Source: Talinum fruticosum (Eukaryota; Streptophyta; Magnoliopsida; Caryophyllales; Talinaceae). From it: a stretch of DNA of 64,000 nt. The DNA is taken from the NCBI GenBank assembly GCA_021018815.1, contig JAITYX010000009.1:6388501-6452500 (forward strand), in the 5' to 3' direction. Below are positions 11,025 through 22,868 of the stretch, piece by piece. Numbering within the stretch: the first letter of the stretch is position 1; each line of letters starts with the position of its first letter. The translations under genes and the position numbers were made by a program. The notes under the pieces were generated by a model, which saw only the letters and a program-made list of their open reading frames with translations, searched no databases and was not told the origin of the DNA.

Positions 11025-12300
11025 TAAATTTCTAAATCACCAAACTTAGACACTTTAACGTCAAATGCAAGACTACCAAGTTATTAAACTTCAACGTCAC
11101 TGCCTAAGGACTCTTAAGTCATTACGGTAATAGATTTATAAGTCACCAAACTTAGACATTTCTACGTCAAATTCAAGACTACCAAGTCATTAAATTCTTA
11201 AGTCACTTCTAAAGACTTACAAGCCATCAACACAATAGACTTTCAATTTATCAAAATTATTGATTTCCAAGTCACTCTTACGGATACTAAGTCGACCAAT
11301 GGAGTAGACTTTCAAGTTGCTGACTCTATAGACTTACAAGTAACACAAGTCATTGATCTTGTAGGCTAACAAGTCACACCACACAATTCTCAAGTCATTA
11401 AAATACTCGAATCTCCAAACGATTATTACTAGTCATGGTAGCAGAATATCATGTCTACAGAGTTGCGGACCAAGTCATTAAACTCATAAACTCCCAAGTT
11501 ACTTTGAGACTTACAAGTCTCCGGAATAAAAGACTTTCGATTCATTGGTGTTATGGACGTCCAAATCACCTAAAGACTCTAGAGTTGTTAACATTTGAGA
11601 CTTTCGAGTCATTAAAATTTTTAGATTCTCAAGTTACTAAAAAAAGTACAAACTCTCAAGTCATCAAAATTTATTGACATTCAAAGAATTAATGTTTTTT
11701 TCTCATAAGTCATCAAAGTTATAACCTCTCCAATCATCTAACTTTCAAGTCGCCTCTGCTATGCCATAGATGGTGGCAAAACAATAAAAGAAAAAGGCAT
11801 TACTTTCATTGACCGATAAGTTTTCTTTCGCTTCTCAATCGAAAGAAGCGATCGAACTTAGACTTTCTTTGTAAAACGCTCTAAACAGACAAACAAAAAA
11901 ACGTGATATTTTAGAATTAAATAGTCTATAAGCTCGCATCAAAAGTAAAATTAAAAGAATCTATGTTAATTGGATTAGAAAAGTGGAGACGTTTTGGTCA
12001 CGTTTTGACTCACGAGTCGTAAACTTACGGACATTTAGTCACTCAGGAGGTCATTTTCAAGGATTCTCAAGTCAAATAAAGTTCATGCTCCGAGTTATCC
12101 TCAAGGTTTACCAGTCATCAAGCTACTCGACAAATAAGTCGTACTCGAAACAACAAATTATGTATAGCACATGCTTAAGCAATCAAGGTTCATGAGTCTT
12201 ATTCTCTATGTAAGATCATAAAGCATGCATCACTAAAAAGAGAAATGAGGGCAAATAATAAGGGGAAACATCAATATTCACTAACCATTTCATGTATACT
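11025..12300 (+). other. Element D internal region with degenerate 'aagtcattaa' reiterations
   Basis: No convincing coding sequence. Short phrases such as 'aagtcattaa', 'aagtcacc' and 'agactt' recur every 20-60 bp from about 10990 to 11760, as a loose, non-tandem low-complexity pattern. A similar texture, with 'acaagtcaa', reappears at 28250-28420, which supports both stretches belonging to one element. From 11760 to 12300 I see only AT-rich sequence. Confidence 0.45.
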
Positions 12301-12309
12301 AAGTATGTG

Positions 12310-14430
12310 ACCTTTAAGGTTTTCCGACCACTTAGTGCACGTAGGGTCACTAAAAACCTTAAAAGGTCTAGGACCAACATCGTTGCGAGTGGTCTTCAAA
12401 TATTCTTACCACTTAGTGCATATGGGGGTCACTAGAAACCTCAAATGGTCTAGGGCTAACCTCGTCATAGTGGTCTTCAAATCTTCCTACTAGTTAGCAC
12501 ATAAGGGGCCACTAGAAACCATAAAAGGTCTAGGGCCAACCTCATCGTAGTGATCTTCAAATCTTCCTACCACTAAGTGTGGGAACCACTAGAAACCTAA
12601 AATGGTCTAGCGTCAACCTTGTTGTAGTGGCCTTCAAATCTTCCTACTGCTGAGTTCAAGGACCACTAGAAACCTAAACAGGTCCGGTGTCAACCTTGAC
12701 ATAGTGTCCTTCAAATCTTCCTAAAGCTGATTTCGGGGACCACTATAAACCTCAAAAGGTCTAGGGCCAACCTCATCGCAATGGTCTATAAATGTTCTTA
12801 CCACTTAGTGCTTGTGGGGTTACTAGAAACCTTAAAAGGTATAGGGCCAACTTCGTCGTAGTGGTCTTCAAATCTTCCTACTACTTAGCACGTGAGGGGC
12901 CACTAGAAACCTCAAAAGGTCTAGGGCCAACCTCATCATAGTGGTCTTCAAATCATCCTATTACTTAGCACATAAGGGGCCACTAGAAACCACAAAAGGC
13001 TTAGGGTCAACCTCATCGCAGTGATCTTCAAATCTTCCTACTACTAAGTGTGGGGACCACTAGAAACCTAAAAAGGTCTAGCGTCAACCTTATTGTAGTG
13101 GCCTTCAAATCTTCCTACTTGTTGAGTTCAAGGACCACTAGAAACCTAAAAAGTTACGGTGTCAACGTTGACATAGTGTCCTTCAAATCTTCCTAAAGCT
13201 GATTTTAGGGACCATTATAAACCTCAAAAGGTCTAGGGCCAACCTCGTCGCAATGGTCTCGTAAATATTCTTACCACTTAGTGCTTGTGGGGTTACTAGA
13301 AACCTTAAAAGGTATAGGGCCAACTTCGTCGTAGTGGTCTTCAAATCTTCCCACTACTTAGCACGTGAGGGGCCACTAGAAACCTCAAAAGGTCTAGGGC
13401 CAACCTCGTCATAGTGGTCTTCAAATATTCCTACTACTTAGCACATAAGGGGCTACTAGAAACCACAAAAGGTCTAGGGCCAACCTCATCGCAGTTGATC
13501 TTCAAATCTTCCTACCACCAAGTGTGGGGACCACTAGAAACCTAAAAAGGTCTAGCGTCAACCTTAATATAGTGGCCTTCAAATCTTCCTACTGCGGAGT
13601 TCAAGGACCACTAGAAACCTAAAAGGTCCGGTGTCAACCTTGACATAGTGTCCTTCAAATCTTCCTAAAGCCGATTTCGGGGACCACTATAAACCTCAAA
13701 AGGTCTAGGGCCAACCTCATCGCAATGGTATGTAAATATTTTTACCACTTAGTGCTTGTGGGGTTACTAGAAACCTTAAAAGCTCTAGGGCCAACTTCGT
13801 CGTAGTGGTCTTCAAATCTTCCTACTACTTAGCACGTGAGGGGCCACTAGAAACCTCAAAAGGTCTACGACCAACCTCGTCGTAGTGATCTTCAAATCTT
13901 CCTACCACTTAGTGCAAGGACCACTAGAAACCTAAAAAGGTCTAGCGTCAACCTTGTCGCAGTGGCCTTCAAATCTTCTTATCACTAAGTTCGGGGACCA
14001 CTGGAAACCTAAAAGGTCTTGTGTCAACCTTGACACGGTCAAATCTTCCTACCGCTGAGTTCGGGGACCACTATAAACCTCAAATGGTCTAGGGCCAACC
14101 TCGTCATATTGGACATAAAGTCTCCTTCCCACCGAGCGTAGGGACCACTAGGAACCTTAAAAGGTCTAAGGTCAACCTCGTTGTAGTGGTATTCAAATTT
14201 TCCTACCATTGAGTGCGGAACCACTAGGAACCTCAAAGGACTAGGGTCAACCTTGTCCCAAGTGGTCTTCAAATCTTCCTACCACCGAGTAGAGACTAAT
14301 AGGAACCTCAAAAGGTTTAGGGCCAACCTCATTTCAATGGTGTTCAAATCTTCCCACCACTAATTGCAAGGACCATTAGAAACCTGGAAAAGTGTAGGGT
14401 CAACCTCGTCGCAGTGATCTTCAAGTTATC
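12310..14430 (+). repeat. Tandem array of about 79-bp monomers with a 472-bp super-period
   Basis: The phrase 'cttcaaat' recurs at about 12394, 12474, 12554, 12632, 12709, 12866, 12946, 13026, 13103 and 13181, a spacing of 76-81 bp. Each unit also carries 'ccactagaaacct' and 'ccaacctcgtc'. Diagnostic variants (such as ggtccggtgtcaacc) recur at 12709, 13181 and 13652, giving a six-monomer higher-order repeat of about 472 bp. There are about 27 monomers. The last units (after about 13900) are more divergent and fall outside the six-unit pattern. Confidence 0.9.
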
Positions 14431-14687
14431 CACGGACAATAGTACACATAAAGAAATCGCGATACAAAAGGGGGGACCTACAAATTGATAAAGAAGGCAT
14501 GCAAGTTACAAGTTTGACAAGAGTTTCAAAATTTTGCCCATATTAGTAATCAGCTAGTGTCAAAAGAAAAAGAAAAAAATACAAGCCTAAAAAGGACAAC
14601 AAATAACACAAGGAATACAAGCTCGAAAGGGACAACAAACAACACAAACAGACAACAAAATTACCTTGAGTTATTCCTCAAGCAAGT
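14431..14687 (+). other. Element D sequence left of gypsy A
   Basis: A-rich sequence with reiterated 'acaacaaa' phrases and no convincing ORF. It ends in the 5-bp target copy caagt (14683-14687) of the gypsy A insertion. Confidence 0.5.
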
Positions 14688-15284
14688 TGTTTCCGGAGAA
14701 AACCGAGTTGATGATGTGGATGATGATTCGAGAGAGGAAGGATTTCTCGCTCCAGCTTCAGAGGACGTGGCACGATCGATCCAATTCCGCATGGCGACTG
14801 CTGAACCCGCAAAAACGAAGCCCTGGGGTGGATCACGGGGAACGCCCTCCGATGCTCAAGTTAGTGATTGACTTGATTGAAAGGATCGAGGAAATCTTCC
14901 TCGATGTGCGTGGGGGAATCCTTTGGGAGTTTAGAGGTTTTCCAAAGATGGAAACTCTTGGGATGAATGTTAATGAATGTTGATGAATGTTGAGAGCTTG
15001 ATAGCTTGGAAGCTTGGGTGATTATGAGAAAGATGAGATTTGTGAAGTGTGAAAACATGCCCCACGGAGTTGGGAAATGATGTGTATTTATCGGGTGATT
15101 TTAAAGGGGTAGAATAGTAATTTACTCGTGGTTTAAGGGAAACCCTAGCCCTAGTGGGCTTTGGGCTTTTACCTGGCCCATTAAGGGTTGGCTTGAGCCA
15201 ATACCCCACTTATCCGACCGATTAGGCATAATTGGCTAGTGACGTGGCGGGTGAGCTGGTATTATCCAGGAAATACCCGAATCA
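14688..15284 (-). repeat. Gypsy A 3' LTR
   Basis: 597 bp. In minus orientation it runs TGATTC...CCGGAAACA. It matches 21651-22231 and 49125-49739. The minus-strand polypurine tract (complement of tttagcccatc, 15285-15295) lies directly beside it. Confidence 0.9.
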
Positions 15285-15374
15285 TTTAGCCCATCACGTT
15301 CTACTTGCATGCTTCCCAAGGTGGGTAGGTGGAATGTGGAGGCTTTATCGTTGCGTTTTTCGGCCCCCAATACC

Positions 15375-15384
15375 TTTATAAATA
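15375..15384 (+). promoter_or_regulatory. Plus-strand TATA box beside the gypsy A 3' LTR
   Basis: The motif tttataaata is followed by 'ggtgaatcttgag'. Element C has the same arrangement at 49830-49840. It points into the element, opposite to gag, and would serve the plus-strand ORF relic downstream. Confidence 0.5.
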
Positions 15385-15419
15385 GGAGGTGAATCTTGAG
15401 GAGGGTAGCAAATTTCTAC

Positions 15420-16135
15420 CTCTTTACTCTTCTCCTTCTCTTGCTTTGGAGAAAATGATCGTCTAGGCGCTTCCTGTTGAATATGAGAAGTTGTGCCCTC
15501 GCTTCAACCGTGATGAGGCCGAACAACAACGACAGCACGCCGGTCATCCTTGTCACGAAGGCGTTCTACCAGCTCCTCATCGAAGATGCTTGGAAGTTGA
15601 GGCTGATAAACGGCGTGGAGGAGTAAGATAGGGTAATTTTGGCCACGATCCGTCGTGAGGGATATTCTTGAGGCTTGGGTGGAGCGCAACCATGATCGCC
15701 TGCCGAGGTTCGTGTGCAACGAACCCGAGCTTTTCAAACACTGATAATACAGCAGAGGGGCCACTGAGTGTCGCCTGTCTTCTAATCTTCCCATGAGAGT
15801 GGTGAGTCGGGACGGGCCCCCACCCACTCCTCTCAAGGCTGTCGAAGGGACTTGCCCAAGGCAAGGTATGCCTCCCCGCGGAGAAGAAGAGAACCTTCCT
15901 AGCGGAGAAGAAGAGGAACCTTTCTGGCGGAGAAGTTAGGAACCTTCCAAAGGAGAAGCGAGGTGGTAGCCATGTAGTGTAACGGTAGCGTAGTAGTGTA
16001 ACCGTAGCTTCGTGGCGTAATCCATAGCATTGTAGCGTAGTATCTTGAAATTCCGACACTTTTGTTTCTCTTGTAATGGCGCACGTGGCGCTCTTCTTGC
16101 CTCAATGAATGAATGAAGTTTACTTTTGTCAACCT
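15420..16135 (+). pseudogene. Relic of small antisense ORF in gypsy A
   Basis: Plus-strand sequence homologous to the ORF at 49946-50341 in element C. The readable start is YEKLCPRFNRDEAEQ, followed after frame shifts by segments similar to FYQLLIEDAWKLRLIN (about 15560-15605). A Glu/Arg-rich stretch (about 15870-15960) and 'aatgaatgaatgaa' (about 16105-16118), possibly a polyadenylation region, also match C. The protein family is not recognised. Opposite-strand ORFs here are shadows. Confidence 0.45.
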
Positions 16136-16359
16136 TACTTCCCTTCGCTTTCTATCCTATCAGGACGCTTTGCTTGTAGAATGATTTTACTTAGCCCCTG
16201 GGGCTAAAAGGAGTCTTGCGGGGAGGATGAGCCTTCGCCGTCCTTCTGTGGGGTCTTACAGAGAGGATGAGTCCTCCCGTATCTCTTCTAGATCCTCAGC
16301 GCCTGCCCCTATGTGCCTTCGATTAAAAAAAGTGAGTTTGCCCACGGAAACGTTGTTGT

Positions 16360-16770
16360 GGGTCTTTTACATGACCTTTTAGTTCCTGGAGGCTTGAAAG
16401 TGCATGAACATAAGTATCTCGCTAGGGAACATCCCACGGAGAGCACGACCCCCTAACCTCAAGTTAGGAGTGCGAGTGCCCTTGCGGACATGGGTCTTTG
16501 TGCGACCTTCCAGCTCCCGTAGGCTTAGAAGTGCATGATTCTCGCTAGGGACATCCCACGGAGAGCGCGACCCAATAACCTTAAGTTAGGAGTCCGAGTG
16601 CCCATGCGGACACGGGTCTTTACGCGACCTTCCAACTCCCGAGGCTTAGAAGTGCATGGTTCTCGCTAGGGAACATCCCACGAGAGCGCGACCCCTAACC
16701 TTAAGTTAGGAGTGTGAGTGCCCATGCGGAAACGACCTTCCAGCCTCCCGTAGGCTTAAAAGTGCATGAT
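16360..16770 (+). repeat. About 122-bp tandem repeats in gypsy A
   Basis: Three copies, with the anchor 'ctcgctaggg' at 16418, 16541 and 16662. Units also share 'aagttaggagt' and 'gcgacctt'. Element C has the same repeat (50746 and 50869, spacing 123 bp). Confidence 0.85.
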
Positions 16771-19020
16771 TATGCGTCCTCTAAGGGGTGTTCCTTTTAT
16801 GGAGTTAGGCGTACGATTTTTAGCTCCCGGGGCTAAGTTATCGCTACCGTAACTTTGAAGGATGTCCCCTTGTGGAGGTGGAAATGTGACTTATTAGCTC
16901 TCGAAGGCTAAGTCGTTGCTTGACGTCGAGATACGTTTGGACTCCAAATATGTTCGTTGCGGAGAGTTTTTTCGAGTTACGCAATTTTCAATTTTTAGGA
17001 GTCCCGGACCCGGCGCCCCGGTGCGGACCCCTCGCGAAACCCCCGGCCGCAGACCCCAACACTAACCCCGCTGGCCGACCATCTCGAAACGCGGCCCCCG
17101 TAGCGACCCCTAGGGCCGAGTCACGGCACCGAACCCCGACTGCAGACCCTCATGGAAACACCCCACCCCTGCTGCGGACCCCTAGCACCGACACCCCCGC
17201 TGGCTGACCCTCGCGGCAACACACCCCGCCGGGACCGACCCTGGGACCGAGTCCCAGCACCGAATCCCCCGCTGTAGACTCTAGCGGAAACACCCCCGGG
17301 GCCGAGTCCGAGTGCCGAACCCCCGCTCCGGACCCTCGCGAAACCACCCCTCCGCGCAATGATCGCTCAGACTAGCGGTCGGCCCGAGCGCTCGAGCGCT
17401 CAGCCTCTGCCCGATTTTTTTTTTTTTGAGTTGGCATATGTTTTTGGGGAAACATTCCCAACCAATTTTATGCGCAAAAATTTTCTAAGGGGACGTAAAA
17501 ATACCGACCTCGATTTTAAAGAAATTGTAGGCTCCTTCGGACGGAAAATGTCAACCCAATTCGGAGCGTAAATACGATGGCCCTAGCTCCGTTAGTCGAA
17601 ACATATTGGGCATTTTATGATCGAGAAAAATGAGACTCCCTTTTGGTGAGCCTGTCTTGACTCCATGTTAAGCTCAAATATATCAACTCTTTAGTATGGG
17701 CCTTCGTAGGGTGCCTCCGATCGTGCCCAAGTTGCAATTCTACGTTGGAGGTCTTCGTTAACTTATTGTTTGTCTCCGAGCTTGATGTCATCGGACGAAG
17801 TTTAGCGTTGGGCTATAATAACGACCGTGCGCCTTGACGGCCAAAAATCTTCTTCGTCTTCAATTTGCGAACCATCGCTCCCTTCATTTTTGAAAAAATG
17901 TGGGCACCCGATTGACCTTTGCTGGAATCCGAAGATAAGAAGTCGTAGATTGAACCTTATAGTGTTGGAGCAGTTTCTTGTGGAACAAAAGTTTTTTTAA
18001 GGCTTGAGTGATGTCTCTTAGAGATCCTCTATGATCTTACGGGATCTTTATTTAGCAAGTTGCGTACGCTCAATGTTTTTTCATCCAAGAGGCCTTCTTT
18101 TGATGAACGTACGCATCTCGAACACCATAGTCGATTTCTTCATGCTTACCATTTACTTGTCTTATGCTTGGATCTCGCTCCGAAGATCTCACTTTGGAGT
18201 CTAGCTCTCTAGCCGTATCCATCCCCGAGAAGGAAGCACCAAGGAGGGGGAGATCCCCGAGGATGATGGCATTGACGAGGATGCCAAAGATGGCTCGAGG
18301 ATTGGCCCCCTTTCTATGACTCTTCGTAAGATATGAGTTATTTTTGATGTCCTCGCGCGCCATATGACTTGACACTCTGCTACTTTAGATTCGTTTTGCT
18401 TGAACTTTTATCTTCGACCGATCCTTGCTTGATGCTTGTTGGATGCTTACTCAATGCTTACTCACCTCATTGTTTCTTTTTATTGTAGCCGATTTTTGCT
18501 TTCTTGTTGCTTGGGGTACATGGTCACCCTTCATCATAGTCGGGTCTTCTTTGAGGTTTACAACTTTGCTATCCTAGGGGGTTGTATTAGCCCCTTGGTG
18601 TTGCCCCCAAAATCGGCGCAATGAAAAACATACAATGAAAGAAGCTAGCAACGTAGTTGCCTTAGTGGGTTATATTAGCCCTTACTTTTTCTTCTAACTT
18701 CGACAAAGTTAAGAAAATACAACTAAAGAAACCAACGACTTGGGCGCTCTAAGGGTTCGTATTAGCCCCTATTCATGCCCCCAAGACCATCTTAAAGTAA
18801 AGTGTGAGACGTAAAGATGTGGAAAGCTTGCTCGTTGTATTAATAAAAGATCAAAGTCCGTACGGAGGGGAGGAATGTGTGCCCCAGTTGAGCACTTTCG
18901 AAAAAGTCGCGTCAATCGTGGGTGATTCCTTTACAAAATCTTTGGGACTTAGGCTGGTGGGTCTTTCAAGAAAGGCCCCCACGCCGCGACAATGAGCTCA
19001 CGCTATTTACATAAGCACCA
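16771..19020 (-). other. Gypsy A spacer between protease and 3' LTR
   Basis: No recognisable domain. It includes a GC-rich stretch made of degenerate 'gaccccc/gccgac' phrases (16995-17350), a T-run near 17416, moderately GC-balanced sequence to 18370, and a segment (18540-18790) with three related phrases of the form 'gggttgtattagcccctt'. The RT-RNase H-integrase block that lies here in intact relatives is missing; homology to the protease region of element C resumes near 19020. Confidence 0.5.
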
Positions 19021-19689
19021 TTATCTCATGAGTTCGTTGTCTTCGGGAGGCGCAAGCCGGACCTTGACATGATCTTCTATGGTGGTAAAACACACCATCA
19101 TAGTCTCGGAGACTTTGGTTGGGGCTCGCCTTTAGCTTCTTACCCTTGGGATCATCATGAGTCTTCCCCTCCTCTTTCTACTTCTTCATCAAAGGTCGAA
19201 GGCTTACTACATAGCATTCACGCGCGGTCTTTTGCTCTCCATAAATCTCACCTATAAATCCATCATTAGGCTTATCCTTCATGAGGAAAAGGTATGGAGT
19301 GACGATCGCTTTGACCTGGTTGATGGTGGGATGCCCAATGATGACATTGTAGGCGGAGGGGATGTCGATCACTAGGAATTTCACTTTAATGTTTTGGCCC
19401 TTGAGCTTCTCTCCAACCCTAACCGGTAAGCGGATCATGCCTATGGGGTGTATCGTCTCGCTCTCCGAATCCGACGACGGGATTGATGAGGGAAATGAGA
19501 TTCCGAGGGGTATACTTTAGCCGACTTAGGCATTCCATGGTGATGATGTCTACCGAGCTCTCTGCGTCGATAAGGACCTCGCGGACTATGGCTTCCGAAA
19601 TATTCGAGTGTGATGACCAAAGGATTCTCATGTGGGGCGGCCATGCCTTTTAAATCTTGTTCTCCGAAGGTCACCATGGGCACCTTCAT
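19021..19689 (-). pseudogene. Gypsy A aspartic protease (decayed, active site altered)
   Basis: Retropepsin-like domain of a Tat-type gypsy polyprotein, homologous to 62474-63163 in element C. Readable blocks: MKVPMVTFGEQDLKGMA; EVLIDAESSVDIITMECLSRLKY; GMIRLPVRVGEKLKGQN; and DIPSAYNVIIGHPTINQVKAIVTPYLFLMK. The active-site triad D-T-G-S of element C is replaced here by D-A-E-S, so the catalytic turn is lost. A frameshift separates the two halves near 19430. Homology ends near 19020, where pol is deleted. Confidence 0.8.
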
Positions 19690-21620
19690 AGGTGGAGGCT
19701 GGCTGGTGATCGGGACCTGTTGAGCGCTCCCGAGGTGAGCCTTCTAGGAAGAGAGGGTCGTGCCCCCTTCAAATCCTCCAGCGACGGTGGCTACAATCTT
19801 AGTAGCATCGTCATCTTCATAGTGCTCATATCCTCGCCTTGAAGAACCTCCTTGTGCTCCATGAGTATCTTTTTGAGGAAGCGATCAATTTGCCCATTAT
19901 CCGCCAACTCCCAAGCGCCTTCTTTAACGCGCGACACTCAGTAGTGTTATGTCCGGTTTGTTCATGAAATTTGCAATATTTGTTGGAAGCTCGCGCTTCG
20001 CAGAGTGGACATGGGAGGTGGTTTCTTGAACATGGGATGCCCTTTGATCTCCATCGGAATACTTTGGGGGTCGGTGTTGAAGCGGTGGTCAACTTCATTT
20101 CGAGGACTACATTTTCCATATCCTCCTTTCTTCCTAACCTCATCTCCTTCTTCTGCACGGATCTCTCGTGACTCGGATAAAGTCGACCGCCTTTTGGAGT
20201 GCTTACGCCAAAGTTAACACCTTTTGTTTAGTGAGGGAAAATTTAAATCTTCCGCTTCGAGTCCGTTAAGGAAAGCAGTGTAGGCGACTCCATCTTGCAG
20301 GTCGGAGATAAGGACAGCCTCTCCATGAAACCTTCGGACATAGTCTTTAAGGGTCTCGTTTCTCCCTTGCTTAATCTTGGAGAGGTGGATGCTAGTCATC
20401 TTCGCTTGCAACTCATGATAAATTGTGCGACGAACTTCTCACATAGCTCTTCAAAGGAAAAGATGCTCCCTTGAGGAAGATTGTTGAACCATTTCACGTG
20501 CGACTCCCTTAAGTGTAGCGAGGAAGAATTGGTAGTGGGTTGCATCGTCCCCATCCCGTATATACATATGAGACTTATTGTACACCAGGTGATATTCAGG
20601 ATCGAGTTGTGTCATTGTATGTGTTGATGTTTGGGACCTTTATCTTCTTCATTCAGCGAAGCATTCATAATCTTCTTCGAAAATGGAGTGTTGAAAGTGT
20701 GTTAGGTCGGTCTTGAATCGGAGCCGGAGATGGGAACGGCGCAGGGTTGGTGGCGTGGAACTTCCACCGTGGAAGGACTCTTCCTCCTCTCGGATCGAGG
20801 AGGAGTGCACCTGGTCCTCTTTAACTTCTCGGGACCCTTCGGATTTGATTGCTCATGACGCCTTTCTCTTGATCGCTCCCACTCCCGGGCGTCGGACCGC
20901 TCTTGGTCACGCCTTGGAGCATTGTAGGCTCGCCGAGAATTGCGGCTACGTGTAGCCGATTGTACGAGACTAGCGGACCTTCTACTCCCCGGGGTCCTCG
21001 CTCCGTGTTTTGGGCAAGGGCGTCACCATGATCCTCGAATCAGGCGGAACGCTCGCTGTGGGTAGCATAAGGGGTCGAGGCCGTGTGCGAAGTTGCAATA
21101 TTCTCGTTGGCTTTATGGAGAGCTTTCTTTGCCTCAATAATCCCTCGGGCATCGCCTTCTTCATGACGCCTTATTGGGAGGACACTTGGCCGCTTAAGAG
21201 CAAGTGCGGTTGGTGTCTTAGTTAGTTGTTTTGGGGCTGCATAGGAGGGCATCCCGCCCGAGAAGTAGCTAACAAGCCGACCTCCCGTGGGGTTGTGCTA
21301 TACCCAGGAGTCGAGGCGTAGTGGAAGGGCATGATTTGCATGCACTCGTTCCATGGTGGCTCGCACCTGCTCTTGCACTTGCCGTGCGACAGTCATTTTA
21401 AGGGTCTCTATTAAGATCCGGAGAGCCCCTAGGGTGACGTACCCCTCCGGCTGGGTGTGGCGGTTGCCGTAGACTCGCTGAGATAATTCCGCATCCTCGG
21501 CTTGTGGAGCGTCGCGAGATTGGCCCCCGTAGGCATTGAACGATGAGGGTGAGAAACCGGTGGGTTGGTCGTGTCGCAAGTCATCTTAGATCGTGATCGA
21601 GTGCCACCGACGACCATATG
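19690..21620 (-). pseudogene. gag: Gypsy A gag (decayed)
   Basis: Gag of a Tat-type gypsy element. From the amino end: Pro/Ser-rich start (about 21580), the helical segment LRILIETLKMTVARQVQEQVRATMERV (about 21330-21440), the gag core HLSKIKQGRNETLKDYVRRFHGEAVLI followed by GVAYTAFLNGL (20214-20411), and a Cys/His-containing segment CKFHEQTGHNTTECRALKKAL (about 19900-19975). Frame changes and stops occur between blocks. It lies directly downstream of the 5' LTR and primer-binding site, as expected. Confidence 0.75.
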
Positions 21621-21633
21621 CTACCTTCCTCCC

Positions 21634-21649
21634 CACATTCGACGCCAAA
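21634..21649 (-). promoter_or_regulatory. Gypsy A primer-binding site
   Basis: Read on the minus strand directly after the 5' LTR: tttggcgtcgaatgtgg-like. The TGGCGTCG core resembles the TGGCGCCG-type site of many plant gypsy elements. Which tRNA it pairs with is not determined. Confidence 0.55.
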
Positions 21650-21650
21650 C

Positions 21651-22231
21651 TGTTTCCGGAGAAAACCGAGTTGATGATGTGGATGATGATTCGGAGACAG
21701 GAAGGATTTACTCGCTCCGGTTCGAAGATGTGGCATGATCGATCCGATTCCGCATGGCGATTGCATGAACCCGCAAAAGGCGAAGCCCGGGTGGATCCTG
21801 GAAACGCCCTCCGACACTCAAGTTAGTAATTGACTTGATTGAAGGGATCAAGGAAATCTTCCTCGATGTGCGTGGGGAATCCCTTGGGAGTTGAGAGGTT
21901 TTCCAAAGATGGAAACTCTTGGGATGAATGTTGATAAATGTTGAGAGCTTGTTAGCTTGGAAGCTTGAGTGATTATAAGAAAGATGAGATTTGTGGAGTG
22001 TGAAAACATGCCCTATGGAGTTAGGAAATGATGTGTATTTATAGGGAGATTTTAAAGGGGTAGAATAGTAATTTATCGTGGTTTAAGGAAACCCTAACCC
22101 TAGTGGGCTTTGGGATTTTACCTAGCCCATTAAGGGTTGGCTTGGGCCGAAACCCTTTATCCGACTAATTAGGCACGGTTGGCTAGTGACGTGGCGGGTG
22201 AGCTGGAACTGTCTGGGAAATACCTGAATCA
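21651..22231 (-). repeat. Gypsy A 5' LTR
   Basis: 581 bp, the partner of 14688-15284. A minus-strand TATA-like motif lies near 22036-22043 (tataaata read on the minus strand). It ends at the perfect target copy caagt. Confidence 0.9.
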
Positions 22232-22868
22232 CAAGTGATTTGCAATGAGGTGTTTGCCGATAAGACACAAGCTTTCTTACAAAAAAAGGTCAATCGCCCT
22301 CTTCCTCAATTGCTGTGATTTCACAAGGAAAACACAAGGTGAAGATGGTGTCATTAAGTGCTTATATGAAGTGGTGCCCATTTTAGTCAGATTAATTGAT
22401 CCATTGTTTGTTTATGAAAAAAAATGAAATGAAAAGTTGGTGACACAAGTAAAAAAAAAAAAAAAAAAGGAGGTAGCCCATGTAATTTCAAAAGGTTGAA
22501 GCCAAGGCATTAATGAAAATTTGTTTTTAGGTCAAAAGACAAACTTTTCCCTATGAAATAAATCATTAGCATTATCCACAAGTCACGGGTGGTTTGTTTC
22601 CGGTTGATATCTACTATCCTAAGAGCAAGAAAAAGAAAATCATCTCGCAATTATCATACTACTTCAAAAACCGATTGTATTTTGATGACTTAGAATCTGC
22701 AATGACAAAATTTTTTATCACATGACATAACGTCATCATTGGGTCACATATTAGGCAATAAAAAAAAAGAAATAAAAAGCGAGATATTGGCCCTACATGA
22801 TCGGTTAGTGTCCGGAGTTTCTCAAGACAATTGTAAAGAAATTTATTAAAGATTCGACATTAGTAACT
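22232..22868 (+). other. Element D sequence between gypsy A and the LINE
   Basis: AT-rich, with an A-run of 18 at about 22451-22468. Short open stretches have no recognisable domain. It continues the sequence interrupted by gypsy A. Confidence 0.4.

Larger units (their letters stand above)
14688..22231 (-). mobile_element. Deleted Ty3/gypsy Tat-type element A (7.5 kb, minus strand)
   Basis: Two LTRs of about 0.6 kb (14688-15284 and 21651-22231) are flanked by a perfect 5-bp target duplication, caagt (14683-14687 and 22232-22236). The coding direction is minus: primer-binding site next to the right LTR, then gag and protease on the right, and a polypurine tract beside the left LTR. RT, RNase H and integrase are absent. 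The region between protease and 3' LTR holds spacer repeats and a plus-strand ORF relic shared with element C. I infer a non-autonomous deletion derivative that was mobilised by relatives or was deleted after insertion. Confidence 0.9.

Noticed and set aside
12310..14430. CRISPR-like array
   Set aside because: Repeats are directly adjacent 79-bp monomers without unique spacers, in eukaryotic DNA.
15504..16132. Long minus-strand frames in gypsy A
   Set aside because: The equivalent region of C is coding-like on the plus strand, and the minus frames are not conserved there.
16980..17350. GC-rich segment as a possible CpG-island promoter
   Set aside because: It is a degenerate repeat of gaccccc/gccgac phrases in the gypsy spacer, without TATA or adjacent ORF.
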